The notes below the pieces were generated by a model. It was not told where the DNA came from and did no database searches. It saw only the letters and a list, made by a program, of their open reading frames with translations. This document shows, piece after piece, positions 27,360 to 34,738 of a stretch of 64,000 nt of DNA (the first letter of the stretch is position 1; the number at the start of each line of letters is the position of its first letter). Origin of the DNA: Thermus thermamylovorans (lineage in GTDB: Bacteria; Deinococcota; Deinococci; Deinococcales; Thermaceae). The stretch lies in contig NZ_SIJL01000002.1 of assembly GCF_004307015.1 (NCBI RefSeq), forward strand, positions 156,417 to 220,416, read 5' to 3'. A program made the position numbers and the translations under genes.

Positions 27360-28490
27360 CTAGCGGGCCACCGCGGCCCGCTCCTGCGCGTGGCCGATGG
27401 TGCGCTCGGTCTCCAGATCGAAGGCGTGGAGGCGGGCGGTGTCGGCGAGGAGGTCCACCCGGTCCCCGGGCTTGACGGGGGCGTGGCCGTCCACCTTGGC
27501 CACCAGGACGGTGCCGTCCACGCTCACGTGGATCTCCGTCTCCGCCCCCAGGGGCTCGGCCACCTCCACCTCGCCGCGGATGACGTTTTCCTCCTCGGGA
27601 ATCACCGTGTAGCCCTTCAGGCCCAGGTGCTCGGGGCGGATCCCCATCCAGACCTCCTTCCCCGCGTGGGGCCGGGCCGCCTGGCCCAGGACGGGGTTGG
27701 CCTGCACCCGGAGGCCGGGGGCCACCAGGTAGACCCTTTCCCCCTGGACCTCCACCCGGGCGCGGATGAAGTTCATGGAGGGGCTGCCGATGAAGCCGGC
27801 CACGAAGCGGTTGGCGGGGAAGTCGTAGAGGTTGAGGGGGGTGTCCACCTGCTGGATCTCCCCGTCCTTCATGACCACGATGCGGTGGCCCAGGGTCATG
27901 GCCTCCACCTGGTCGTGGGTCACGTAGATGGTGGTGACGCCGAGGCGCCTTTGCAGCTTGGCGATCTCGGCCCGCATCTCCACCCGGAGCTTGGCGTCCA
28001 GGTTGGAGAGGGGCTCGTCCATGAGGAAGACCTTGGGTTCGCGGACGATGGCGCGGCCCATGGCCACCCGCTGCCGCTGGCCGCCGGACAGTTCCCGGGG
28101 CTTGCGGGTGAGGAGGTGCTCGATCTTGAGGATGCGGGCGGCCTCCTTTACCCGGCGGTCGATCTCGTCCTTGGGGTAGCGGCGGAGGCGGAGGCCGAAG
28201 GCCATGTTCTCGTAAACGTTCATGTGGGGGTAGAGGGCGTAGTTTTGGAAGACCATGGCGATGTCGCGGTCCTTGGGGGGGACGTCGTTCACCAGGCGGT
28301 CGCCGATGAAGATCCTGCCCTCGGAGATCTCCTCCAGCCCCGCGATCATGCGCAGGGTGGTGGTCTTGCCGCAGCCGGAGGGCCCCACGAAGACCACGAA
28401 CTCCCCGTCCTCGGTTTCCAGGTTGAAGTCCTTGACGGCCACCACCTTGCCGAAGCGCTTCCACACCTGCTCCAGCCTCACCTTGGCCAT
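27360..28490 (-). CDS. Sugar ABC transporter ATPase, MalK/MsmX/UgpC type
   Basis: A 376-residue ABC ATPase with Walker A GPSGCGKT at 36-43, LSGGQ at 134-138, Walker B with Asp158-Glu159, and a regulatory OB/TOBE domain from about 240 (MGIRPEHLGLKG). No permease or binding-protein gene is near, which fits a shared ATPase serving several sugar importers, as described for MalK1 in T. thermophilus and MsmX in Bacillus. Substrates cannot be read from the sequence. A TAAAAT hexamer (28555-28550) lies about 60 nt upstream. Confidence 0.9.
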   Translation of the reverse strand: MAKVRLEQVWKRFGKVVAVKDFNLETEDGEFVVFVGPSGCGKTTTLRMIAGLEEISEGRIFIGDRLVNDVPPKDRDIAMVFQNYALYPHMNVYENMAFGLRLRRYPKDEIDRRVKEAARILKIEHLLTRKPRELSGGQRQRVAMGRAIVREPKVFLMDEPLSNLDAKLRVEMRAEIAKLQRRLGVTTIYVTHDQVEAMTLGHRIVVMKDGEIQQVDTPLNLYDFPANRFVAGFIGSPSMNFIRARVEVQGERVYLVAPGLRVQANPVLGQAARPHAGKEVWMGIRPEHLGLKGYTVIPEEENVIRGEVEVAEPLGAETEIHVSVDGTVLVAKVDGHAPVKPGDRVDLLADTARLHAFDLETERTIGHAQERAAVAR

Positions 28491-28549
28491 CCTTCACCTC
28501 CAAGACCCCGCGCTTTGAGCACCTTTGGGCCCATCGGGGGTACACGCCG

Positions 28550-28585
28550 ATTTTAGCAGGGCCTTCGCCGGAGGTCCTCTATGAT
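28550..28585. promoter_or_regulatory. Divergent promoter region of malK-type gene and mscL
   Basis: Minus strand TAAAAT (28555-28550) with AGGACC 17 nt upstream serves the ATPase gene; plus strand TATGAT (28580-28585) serves mscL without a clear -35. Both -10 elements are good and face apart. Confidence 0.45.
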
Positions 28586-28630
28586 GGACGGGTCCGGGAA
28601 GTGGGACCGTTGGGTTGGTGGAGGTGCGCT

Positions 28631-29011
28631 ATGTTGAAAGGGTTCAGGGACTTTTTGATGCGGGGCAACGTGGTGGACCTGGCGGTGGCGGTGGTCATTG
28701 GGGGAGCCTTCGGCCAGGTGGTGAACTCCTTGGTGGCGGATGTGCTTACCCCCCTGATCGGAGCCCTGGGGGGCGCTCCCGACTTCTCCGCCCTCAAGCT
28801 GGGTCCTGTGGCCGTCGGCAAGTTCGTCAACGCCCTGGTGAACTTCGTGGTGGTGGGGGTTGCCATCTACTTCCTGGTGGTGGTGCCCATGCAGGGGGTG
28901 CAGAAGCGCCTCAAAAGGGAGGCGGAGGCGGTGCCCTCTCCACCTCCCGAGCCTCCGGAGGAGGTCAGGCTTCTTCGGGAGATTCTCGCGGAGCTCCGGA
29001 AGCGGGCCTGA
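28631..29011 (+). CDS. mscL: Large-conductance mechanosensitive channel MscL
   Basis: A 126-residue pentameric membrane channel that vents solutes on hypo-osmotic shock. The first helix FRDFLMRGNVVDLAVAVVIGGAFGQVVNSLV is the gate-forming MscL signature. A short periplasmic loop with a second helix (VNFVVVGVAIYFLVVVP) and a charged cytoplasmic bundle complete it. ATG 28631 is preceded by GGAGGTG. The last 47 nt overlap the convergent hypothetical gene. Confidence 0.95.
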   Translation: MLKGFRDFLMRGNVVDLAVAVVIGGAFGQVVNSLVADVLTPLIGALGGAPDFSALKLGPVAVGKFVNALVNFVVVGVAIYFLVVVPMQGVQKRLKREAEAVPSPPPEPPEEVRLLREILAELRKRA

Positions 29012-29825
29012 GCCGGTTCCAGAGGAAAAGGGCCAGGTACCCTAGGCCCAGCTCCGGCCTGGGGTGGGTGGTTACCGAAAGGGCGAAGGCGTGGAAGAGG
29101 AGGCTTTCCAGGGCGAAGCGCGGGCTACGCAGGAAGAGCTCCTTCAGGGGTCGGCCCTGGCGCAGGGCGAGGAGCCCGAGGTAGGGCAGGTAAGGCCAGG
29201 GGCCGGTGGCGAACCCCAGGGCGGAAAGCCCCAGGCTGGCGAAGGCCAGGCCTCGAGCCCAGGGCAGGGGATCGGGCCCCAGGGGGCGGAGCTCTTCCCA
29301 CTGCGGCACCTCCTCCCCCGGCCAGGGGGTCCTTAGGAGGAGGAGCCTTTGGCCCTCGTGCCCCCCCAGGTAGAGGGTAGGGTGGGGGGCCACCCCCAGG
29401 GGGAGGAGGCGGGCGGGGTTTTCCCCCAGTTCCCGGAAGAGGAGGGGGTCCAGGGGCAGGCCGTCCACCAGGAACCAGGCGTGGGGCCTTCCCGAGAGGA
29501 GGAAGCCCAGGGCCCTCTCTACCCGGTGGCCCCGGTGGGCGAGGATCCCGGGCCAGGCCTCGGGGGGCTCCCGCAGGAGGAGGCCCCGCCAAGGGGGGGC
29601 GGAGCGGAGGGGGGAGGCCTCGAGGCGGAAGCGGGCTTCCAGGACCTCATCGGGCTCCAGTTGGAAGCGGGCCAGGAGGTTGCCCCGGTGGGCGTAGGCC
29701 TCCAAGGGCCTCTTGGAGAGGGCGAGGTCCCAGACCCTTTGGCCAGGAAGATCCTGGGGCAAGGGGAGGATGACCTCTTGGGGGCCAGGGGCGCGGGTGC
29801 GCAGGAGGAAGGCCGATGCGCTCAT
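28965..29825 (-). CDS. Uncharacterised 286-residue protein with C-terminal membrane segments
   Basis: I recognise no family. Residues 1-190 appear soluble, with repeated basic and hydrophobic strands (VWDLALSKRPLEAYAHRGNL, ARFRLEASPLR, HPTLYLGGHEGQRLLLL). Two or three hydrophobic stretches occur from about 192 (LAFASLGLSALGFATG, LPYLGLLAL, LGYLALFLWNRL). There is no signal peptide. It is convergent with and overlaps mscL by 47 nt. A TATCAT -10 (29850-29845) lies 19 nt before the ATG. G/C-ending codon bias supports it as coding. Confidence 0.65.
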   Translation of the reverse strand: MSASAFLLRTRAPGPQEVILPLPQDLPGQRVWDLALSKRPLEAYAHRGNLLARFQLEPDEVLEARFRLEASPLRSAPPWRGLLLREPPEAWPGILAHRGHRVERALGFLLSGRPHAWFLVDGLPLDPLLFRELGENPARLLPLGVAPHPTLYLGGHEGQRLLLLRTPWPGEEVPQWEELRPLGPDPLPWARGLAFASLGLSALGFATGPWPYLPYLGLLALRQGRPLKELFLRSPRFALESLLFHAFALSVTTHPRPELGLGYLALFLWNRLRPASGAPRESPEEA

Positions 29826-29862
29826 GGTGGACCGCTAAAGGGGCATGATACCACCGCTTGCC

Positions 29863-29891
29863 TTGACGAAGGGGACAGGGGGACCTAAGGT
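29863..29891 (+). promoter_or_regulatory. Promoter of arsR and the Ehr-type complex
   Basis: TTGACG (29863-29868), 17-nt spacer, TAAGGT (29886-29891). The -10 is overlapped by the left half of an inverted repeat, the expected position for a repressor. Confidence 0.65.
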
Positions 29892-29920
29892 TATAGATAT
29901 GTGGCTATGCGCATATAACC
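29889..29920. promoter_or_regulatory. Putative ArsR operator
   Basis: GGTTATA (29889-29895) and TATAACC (29914-29920) are perfect inverted halves, with the 10-bp palindrome TATGCGCATA (29906-29915) inside. The AT-rich dyad overlaps the -10 and the transcription start, as in autoregulated ArsR-family operators. Confidence 0.6.
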
Positions 29921-29932
29921 ATAGGAGGCTAT

Positions 29933-30262
29933 ATGCCTAGCGCCCTCCACCGGTACAAGGCGGAGTTCTTCAAGGCTCTGGCCCATCCCTTGCGCCTGGC
30001 CATCCTGGACGCTCTTCGGGAAGGCGAGAGGTCGGTGTCCTCCCTTCAGCGGGAGCTTTCGGTGCCCCAGTCCGCCCTTTCCCGCCAGCTGGCCCTGCTG
30101 AGGGAGAGGGGGCTGGTGGAGGCCAGGCGAGAGGGGCAGATGGTCTACTACCGCCCGCGGGACCCCGAAGTCTACGCCTTTTTGGATTTGGGGCGCCGTA
30201 TCTTCGCGCGGCACCTCGAGGCCGAGAGGGATCGCTTGGCCGCTTTGAAGGAGGAAACGTGA
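29933..30262 (+). CDS. ArsR-family regulator
   Basis: A 109-residue winged-helix repressor. FFKALAHPLRLAILDALREG starts the domain, the recognition helix is in SVPQSALSRQLALLRERGLVEARREGQMVYYR (about 43-74). There is no cysteine, so it cannot be a classic metal-thiolate or persulfide sensor. AGGAGG at 29923-29928 marks the start. It is coupled to the next gene (GTGA overlap) and its probable operator covers the shared promoter, so it likely controls the six membrane-complex genes downstream. The signal is unknown. Confidence 0.88.
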   Translation: MPSALHRYKAEFFKALAHPLRLAILDALREGERSVSSLQRELSVPQSALSRQLALLRERGLVEARREGQMVYYRPRDPEVYAFLDLGRRIFARHLEAERDRLAALKEET

Positions 30263-31917
30263 GCGAGGGGGTGATGGTCAGCGCTTTGGCCCTGGTGGGG
30301 GCCTCCCTCGTGGGCCTGCGGGGATGGGACTCTAGGGGCTACACCTGGCTCCTCGGTTTGGCCGGGGTGGGTTTCCTTTGGGCGGGGGAGGCAGTTTGGT
30401 TCGGGGAGGGGGGTGCTGCGGGTGTCTTCCTGCTCCTCCTGGGCCTGCTCACCCTGGCCTTGGCCTCCTACCTGCCCGAGTACCTGGGCCACCACCCCAA
30501 GGAGGCCCCGGTCTATGCCTTCTTGGTGCCCCTCTTTCTCTTGGCCATGGTGGGGGTGGCCCAGGCGCCCCCTGGGTTACCCTTCCTCTTCTTCTGGGAG
30601 GGGATGGCCCTGCTGGGTTACCTCCTGGTGGCCCTCGAGGGGCCCAAGGCCCAGGCAGGGGCCAGGGCCTTTTTCCTGGCCAGCCGCCTCTCCGGGGCCG
30701 GGCTGTACCTGGCTTTTCTGGGGCAGGGGCATCTGGGACCTGACTGGATCTGGGCGGGCCTCCTGGTGGGCTTCGGCGTCAAAGCCGCCCTTTTCCCCTT
30801 CCACCTCTGGCTTCCCCGGGCCCACCCTGTGGCCATCAGCCCGGTTTCCGCCTTGCTGTCTGGGGCCATGACCAAGCTGGGCCTTTACGGCCTCTTCCAA
30901 GCCCAAACCTGGTTCGGTCCTCCTCCGGTGTGGGTGGGCTTTGCCCTGGTCCTCCTGGGGCTCTTCGGGGCGGTGTACGCCTTGGTACGGGGTCTGGCGG
31001 AAGAAGACCTCAAGGGAGCCCTGGCCTACTCCAGCGTGGAGAACCTGGGGCTCATGCTGGCCGCCTTAGGGGGTTACTTCCTCACCGGGAAGGCCCTCTT
31101 TCTGGGGGCTTTCTTTCTGCACCAGGTGGGGCACGCCCTCTTCAAGGGGCTTCTCTTTCTCGGCTCGGGGGCCCTGTCCGAAAGGCAGCTCTCCCGCCTG
31201 GGGGGGCTTTGGCACCGGATGCCCCTTTTGGGAGGCCTCGTCTTGCTGGGCATGGCGGTGGGGGCGGGCCTGCCTCCCGGAGCGGTCTTTGCCGCAGAGT
31301 GGGTCCTCTACCAGGGGTTCCTCTTTGCCCCTGGCCTCCTGCCCTTGGGCGTGGGGGCTTTGGCCCTGGTGGGGGCTCTGGCCCTTTACTTCTACGTGCG
31401 GCTTTTCGGGCTAGCCTTTCTGGGCGCACCCCGGGGGGAGGTGGCCTTGCACCTGGGCCCGGGCATGAGGTTCGGCCTCCTGGTCTTGGCGGTTTTCCTT
31501 GTGGGCCTGAGCCTCTTCCCGCAGCAGTTCCTGCGCCCCCTGGGCCAGGGGCTTTACCCCAGCTGGATCCCGTGGGGCCTCCTGGCGCTTGCCTTAGGGC
31601 TTTACCGCTGGCTTGACCGCAGGCCCAGCCGCTCCTACGGCACCTGGGACTGCGGCTTCCAGCCCCTGACCTCCAGGATGCAGCCCAACGCCCTGGGCTT
31701 CTCCGAGCCCGCTTTGCGCCTCTTTCCCTTCCTGCGCCTAAGGGTGGGGGAGAGGCCAGAGCTGGACGAGCCCCTGGAGCGGGTTTACCAGGGGGTGGGG
31801 GAGGGGTTTGGCTGGGCCACTCGCCTGGTGCAGGCCCTGCAGTCGGGAAGCCTGCACTTTTACCTTCTCCTGCAGCTCCTCACCCTGGTGGTGGTGATGG
31901 GGGTGGTGCTCCTATGA
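30259..31917 (+). CDS. Antiporter-like membrane subunit of Ehr/hydrogenase-4-type complex (HyfB/HycC-like)
   Basis: A 552-residue polytopic subunit of the NuoL/MrpA family with about 14-16 helices. The ion-translocation residues are kept: Glu114 in FFWEGMALLGY, Lys175 in GFGVKAALFPFHLWLPRAHP, and the AYSSVENLGLMLA segment. The C-terminal region with RSYGTWDCGFQP and RMQPNALGFSEPA is typical of HyfB/HycC rather than NuoL. It starts with GTG overlapping the arsR stop. It is the first of six genes that encode a complete membrane arm and a degenerate catalytic pair. Confidence 0.88.
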   Translation: MSEGVMVSALALVGASLVGLRGWDSRGYTWLLGLAGVGFLWAGEAVWFGEGGAAGVFLLLLGLLTLALASYLPEYLGHHPKEAPVYAFLVPLFLLAMVGVAQAPPGLPFLFFWEGMALLGYLLVALEGPKAQAGARAFFLASRLSGAGLYLAFLGQGHLGPDWIWAGLLVGFGVKAALFPFHLWLPRAHPVAISPVSALLSGAMTKLGLYGLFQAQTWFGPPPVWVGFALVLLGLFGAVYALVRGLAEEDLKGALAYSSVENLGLMLAALGGYFLTGKALFLGAFFLHQVGHALFKGLLFLGSGALSERQLSRLGGLWHRMPLLGGLVLLGMAVGAGLPPGAVFAAEWVLYQGFLFAPGLLPLGVGALALVGALALYFYVRLFGLAFLGAPRGEVALHLGPGMRFGLLVLAVFLVGLSLFPQQFLRPLGQGLYPSWIPWGLLALALGLYRWLDRRPSRSYGTWDCGFQPLTSRMQPNALGFSEPALRLFPFLRLRVGERPELDEPLERVYQGVGEGFGWATRLVQALQSGSLHFYLLLQLLTLVVVMGVVLL

Positions 31918-32768
31918 CGGCGCTTTTGTTCCTCCTTCTGGCCCCCCTCTTCGGCGGGAGCGTGAAGTGGCTGAAGGCCCGGCTCACCCACCGCCAGGGG
32001 GCAAGCCCCCTTCTGGAGTACCGCAACTTGGCTAAGCTTCTGAGTAAGGCCTGGGTGAGGCCTGGCCTCAGCACCCCGGTTTCCCTCCTGGGGCCCACCT
32101 TAGCCCTTTTGGGCGCCCTGGCCGCAGCCCTCTTCCTGCCCCTGCTTCCCGGCCTAAGCTTCGCCGGGGACTTCCTGGTGGCCCTTTACCTCCTCAATCT
32201 GGGGCGGTTTTTCCAGATGCTGGCCGCCTTGGACACGGGGAGCGCCTTCGGGGCCCAGGGAAGCTACCGGGAGGGCTTGGTGACCATCCTGGCGGAGCCG
32301 GGGACCCTCATGGCCTTGGGGGCGGCGGCGTTGGCGGGGGAGGGCTTAGGCCTAGCGGGCCTGCCGGTGCTGGGGCCGGAGAACGCCCTGGTCCTCCTCC
32401 TGGTGCTGGCCTCCTTGGCGGTGGCCCTGTTGGCGGAAGGGGCGCGGATGCCTGTGGACGATCCCACCACCCACCTGGAGCTCACCATGGTCCACGAGGC
32501 CCAGCTCCTGGATCACGGGGGGCCCTTGCTGGCCCTTTACGAGCTGGCCGCCGCGGTGAAAATGCTCTTCTACGCGGGGCTTATGGCCCTCCTTCTTCCC
32601 GGTCCCAAGGTCTTGGTCTTCATGGGGGTGGTGCTGGCCTGGGTACTGGTTTTGGGCTACTTGGAAACCTTTGGGGTGAAGCTTCGCTACCTGAGGCTTC
32701 CCGACTTTCTTTCCTACAACACCCTCTTTGGGGTGCTGGCGCTTTTGGGGGCGATATGGAAGTTTTGA
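31914..32768 (+). CDS. NuoH-like membrane anchor subunit (HyfC/HycD-like)
   Basis: A 284-residue membrane protein with about eight helices. The quinone-side or anchor loop PVDDPTTHLELTMVHEAQLLDHGG is the HyfC/HycD signature corresponding to NuoH. RQGASPLLEYRNLAKLL matches the family N-terminus. It links the membrane arm to the large and small hydrophilic subunits. The start overlaps the preceding stop as ATGA and its last 13 nt overlap the next gene. Confidence 0.88.
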   Translation: MTALLFLLLAPLFGGSVKWLKARLTHRQGASPLLEYRNLAKLLSKAWVRPGLSTPVSLLGPTLALLGALAAALFLPLLPGLSFAGDFLVALYLLNLGRFFQMLAALDTGSAFGAQGSYREGLVTILAEPGTLMALGAAALAGEGLGLAGLPVLGPENALVLLLVLASLAVALLAEGARMPVDDPTTHLELTMVHEAQLLDHGGPLLALYELAAAVKMLFYAGLMALLLPGPKVLVFMGVVLAWVLVLGYLETFGVKLRYLRLPDFLSYNTLFGVLALLGAIWKF

Positions 32769-33388
32769 ACACGCTGGTGCTGGCGGTGTTGGCCACGGGC
32801 TTCCTGATGGTGAGCCGCAGGAGCCTGGATGCGGTCATCCGCCTTTACGCCTTGCAGAACGTGCTCTTGGCCCTGGTTTCCTTCGGGCTGGCCCAGGGGG
32901 AGCTTCACTTCGTGCTGGCGGGGCTGGCCCTTTTCGTCCTCAAGGGGGTGGCCATTCCCTGGTACCTCTTCTGGCTCCTGGACCGCCTCGAGGTGAGCCA
33001 CGAGGTAGAGGGGTACCTTTCCGTTTCCTTCTCCCTCCTTCTGGCAGGTCTTCTCATAGCCTTGGCCTTTCGGGTGGGAGCGGTTTTTGTCCTGCCGGAG
33101 GCCCCCTTGCCCCAAGGGGTTCCGGTGGCCCTCTCCCTGGTCCTCCTGGGGATGCTCTCCATGGTGAGCCGGAAGAAGGCCATCAGCCAGGTGTTGGGCT
33201 TTTTGGCCCTAGAGAATGGGGTTTTCTTGTTGGCCCTCTCCGAGAGCCACGGCCTGCCCCTCTTCGTGGAGCTGGGGGTAGCCCTGGACGCCTTCGCCGC
33301 CGTCTTCCTGGCGGGGGTTCTCATCTTCCGCATCAAGGGGGTGATGGGCCACGTGGACACCGCCCGCATGCGGGCCCTGAGGGGGTAG
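32756..33388 (+). CDS. HyfE-like membrane subunit (NuoK-like)
   Basis: A 210-residue protein with about six or seven hydrophobic segments. SRRSLDAVIRLYALQNVLLALVSFG near the N-terminus and LGFLALENGVFLLALSESHGLP are typical of HyfE, whose C-terminal half resembles NuoK with a membrane glutamate (LALENGVFLL). Order B-C-E-F-G-I matches hyf/ehr operons. It overlaps hyfC-like and ends 3 nt before hyfF-like. Confidence 0.85.
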   Translation: MEVLNTLVLAVLATGFLMVSRRSLDAVIRLYALQNVLLALVSFGLAQGELHFVLAGLALFVLKGVAIPWYLFWLLDRLEVSHEVEGYLSVSFSLLLAGLLIALAFRVGAVFVLPEAPLPQGVPVALSLVLLGMLSMVSRKKAISQVLGFLALENGVFLLALSESHGLPLFVELGVALDAFAAVFLAGVLIFRIKGVMGHVDTARMRALRG

Positions 33389-33391
33389 GGG

Positions 33392-34738
33392 ATGCTTTAC
33401 GGGCTCCTGTTGCTACCCCTTTTGGTCTTCCTGGGCCGCCGGGATAAGGGGGCGCTGGTGCGGCTTTCGGTGCTGCTCCCGATCCTCTCCGCCCTCCTGG
33501 CCCCCCTCCTCCTGGGTCAGATGGCGGGCCCCTTCTGGCTGGATGGGGTGGGCCTTTTCTACCTCATGCTCACCGACCTTCTTTTCGCCCTCATCGCCCT
33601 CTTCGCCCGGGGCTACTTCAGCGAGGAGGAGGCCTGGCGTTTCTACTGGGCAGGGGGCCTCTTTCTGGGGGCGGCTCACGGGGCCTATTTGGCCCACAAC
33701 CTGGGGGTGCTCTGGATCTTCGTGGAGGGCTCCACCCTGGCCTCGGCCCTTCTCGTGTACCACAAGGGGGGAGCGAGGGCCCTCGAGGCCACCTGGAAGT
33801 ACCTCATGCTGGGGAGTGTGGGCATCGCCCTGGGGCTGATCGGGGTGATCCTGGTCTACGCCCTTCTCTCGGGGGCCACCTTGGACTGGCGGGAGGCCCG
33901 GGCCCTGGTGGGGAGCGCCAACCCCGAGGGGCTCAAGCTGGCCTTCGCCCTCCTCCTGGTGGGCTTCGGCACCAAAGTGGGGCTTTTCCCCCTGCAGGCT
34001 TGGCTCCCAGACGCCCACGCCGAGGCCCCAGGGCCGGCCTCGGCCCTGCTTTCTGGAACCCTCCTCAACGTGGCCTTCTACGCCCTCTTGCGCTACACCG
34101 CCCTCATGCAGGCCGCAGGGCTCTTTCCCTTCGCCTCCGGCCTCCTCTTGGCCTTCGGCCTCCTGAGCCTTTTGGCGGCGGGGTTTTTCCTCTACGGGCA
34201 GAAGGAGTACAAGCGCCTTCTGGCCTACTCCAGCATGGAGCACATGGGCTTGGCGGTCTTCGCCCTGGGCCTGGGCCTGCCCTGGCTGGCCCTCTTCCAC
34301 ACCCTGGCCCACTCCCTGGCCAAGACCCTGGCCTTTTTGGGCGCAAGCGGCATCCTGGCCCTCAGCCACGCCAAGGAGGTGGGGCGGGTGGGGGGGCTTT
34401 TCCGTTCCCTCCCCGCTTTGGGGGTGCCCTTCGTCCTGGCCTTGGCGGCCTTGGGGGGGCTTCCTCCTTTCCCCCTCTTCTTTGCGGAGTTCAAGGCGGT
34501 GGAGGCGGCCATGCGCTACCCCCTGCTGGCGGCTTTGTACCTGGTGGGGCTGGGTTTGGCCTTTGCGGGCCTCCTCGGCCCCATGACCCAGATGGGCTTT
34601 GGGCCGGGCCGCCCCTGGAAAGCCCAGGAGCTGGACCTGTGGGCTTTGTGGCTGCTTCTGGCGGTGCTCTTCCTCCTGGGGGTCCGCCCGCCGGTGGAGG
34701 TCTTCCAGGCCCTGGAGGTGGTGCTGTGGACGCGGTGA
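33392..34738 (+). CDS. Antiporter-like membrane subunit (HyfF-like)
   Basis: A 448-residue NuoN/MrpD-family subunit with about 13-14 helices. Glu112 (IFVEGSTLASALLVY) and Lys195 (GFGTKVGLFPLQAWLPDAHAEAP) preserve the ion-channel pair, and AYSSMEHMGLAVFALG follows. It supplies a second antiporter-like unit to the complex. Its TGA overlaps the coding region of the large subunit gene by 13 nt. Confidence 0.88.
   Translation: MLYGLLLLPLLVFLGRRDKGALVRLSVLLPILSALLAPLLLGQMAGPFWLDGVGLFYLMLTDLLFALIALFARGYFSEEEAWRFYWAGGLFLGAAHGAYLAHNLGVLWIFVEGSTLASALLVYHKGGARALEATWKYLMLGSVGIALGLIGVILVYALLSGATLDWREARALVGSANPEGLKLAFALLLVGFGTKVGLFPLQAWLPDAHAEAPGPASALLSGTLLNVAFYALLRYTALMQAAGLFPFASGLLLAFGLLSLLAAGFFLYGQKEYKRLLAYSSMEHMGLAVFALGLGLPWLALFHTLAHSLAKTLAFLGASGILALSHAKEVGRVGGLFRSLPALGVPFVLALAALGGLPPFPLFFAEFKAVEAAMRYPLLAALYLVGLGLAFAGLLGPMTQMGFGPGRPWKAQELDLWALWLLLAVLFLLGVRPPVEVFQALEVVLWTR

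Noticed and set aside
30259-34738. NADH dehydrogenase (nuo) or Mrp antiporter operon
   Set aside because: Gene order and the HyfB/HycC, HyfC and HyfE features, and the hydrogenase-like subunits, fit the hydrogenase-4 group; nuoE/F/G or mrpB/C/E/F/G are absent.
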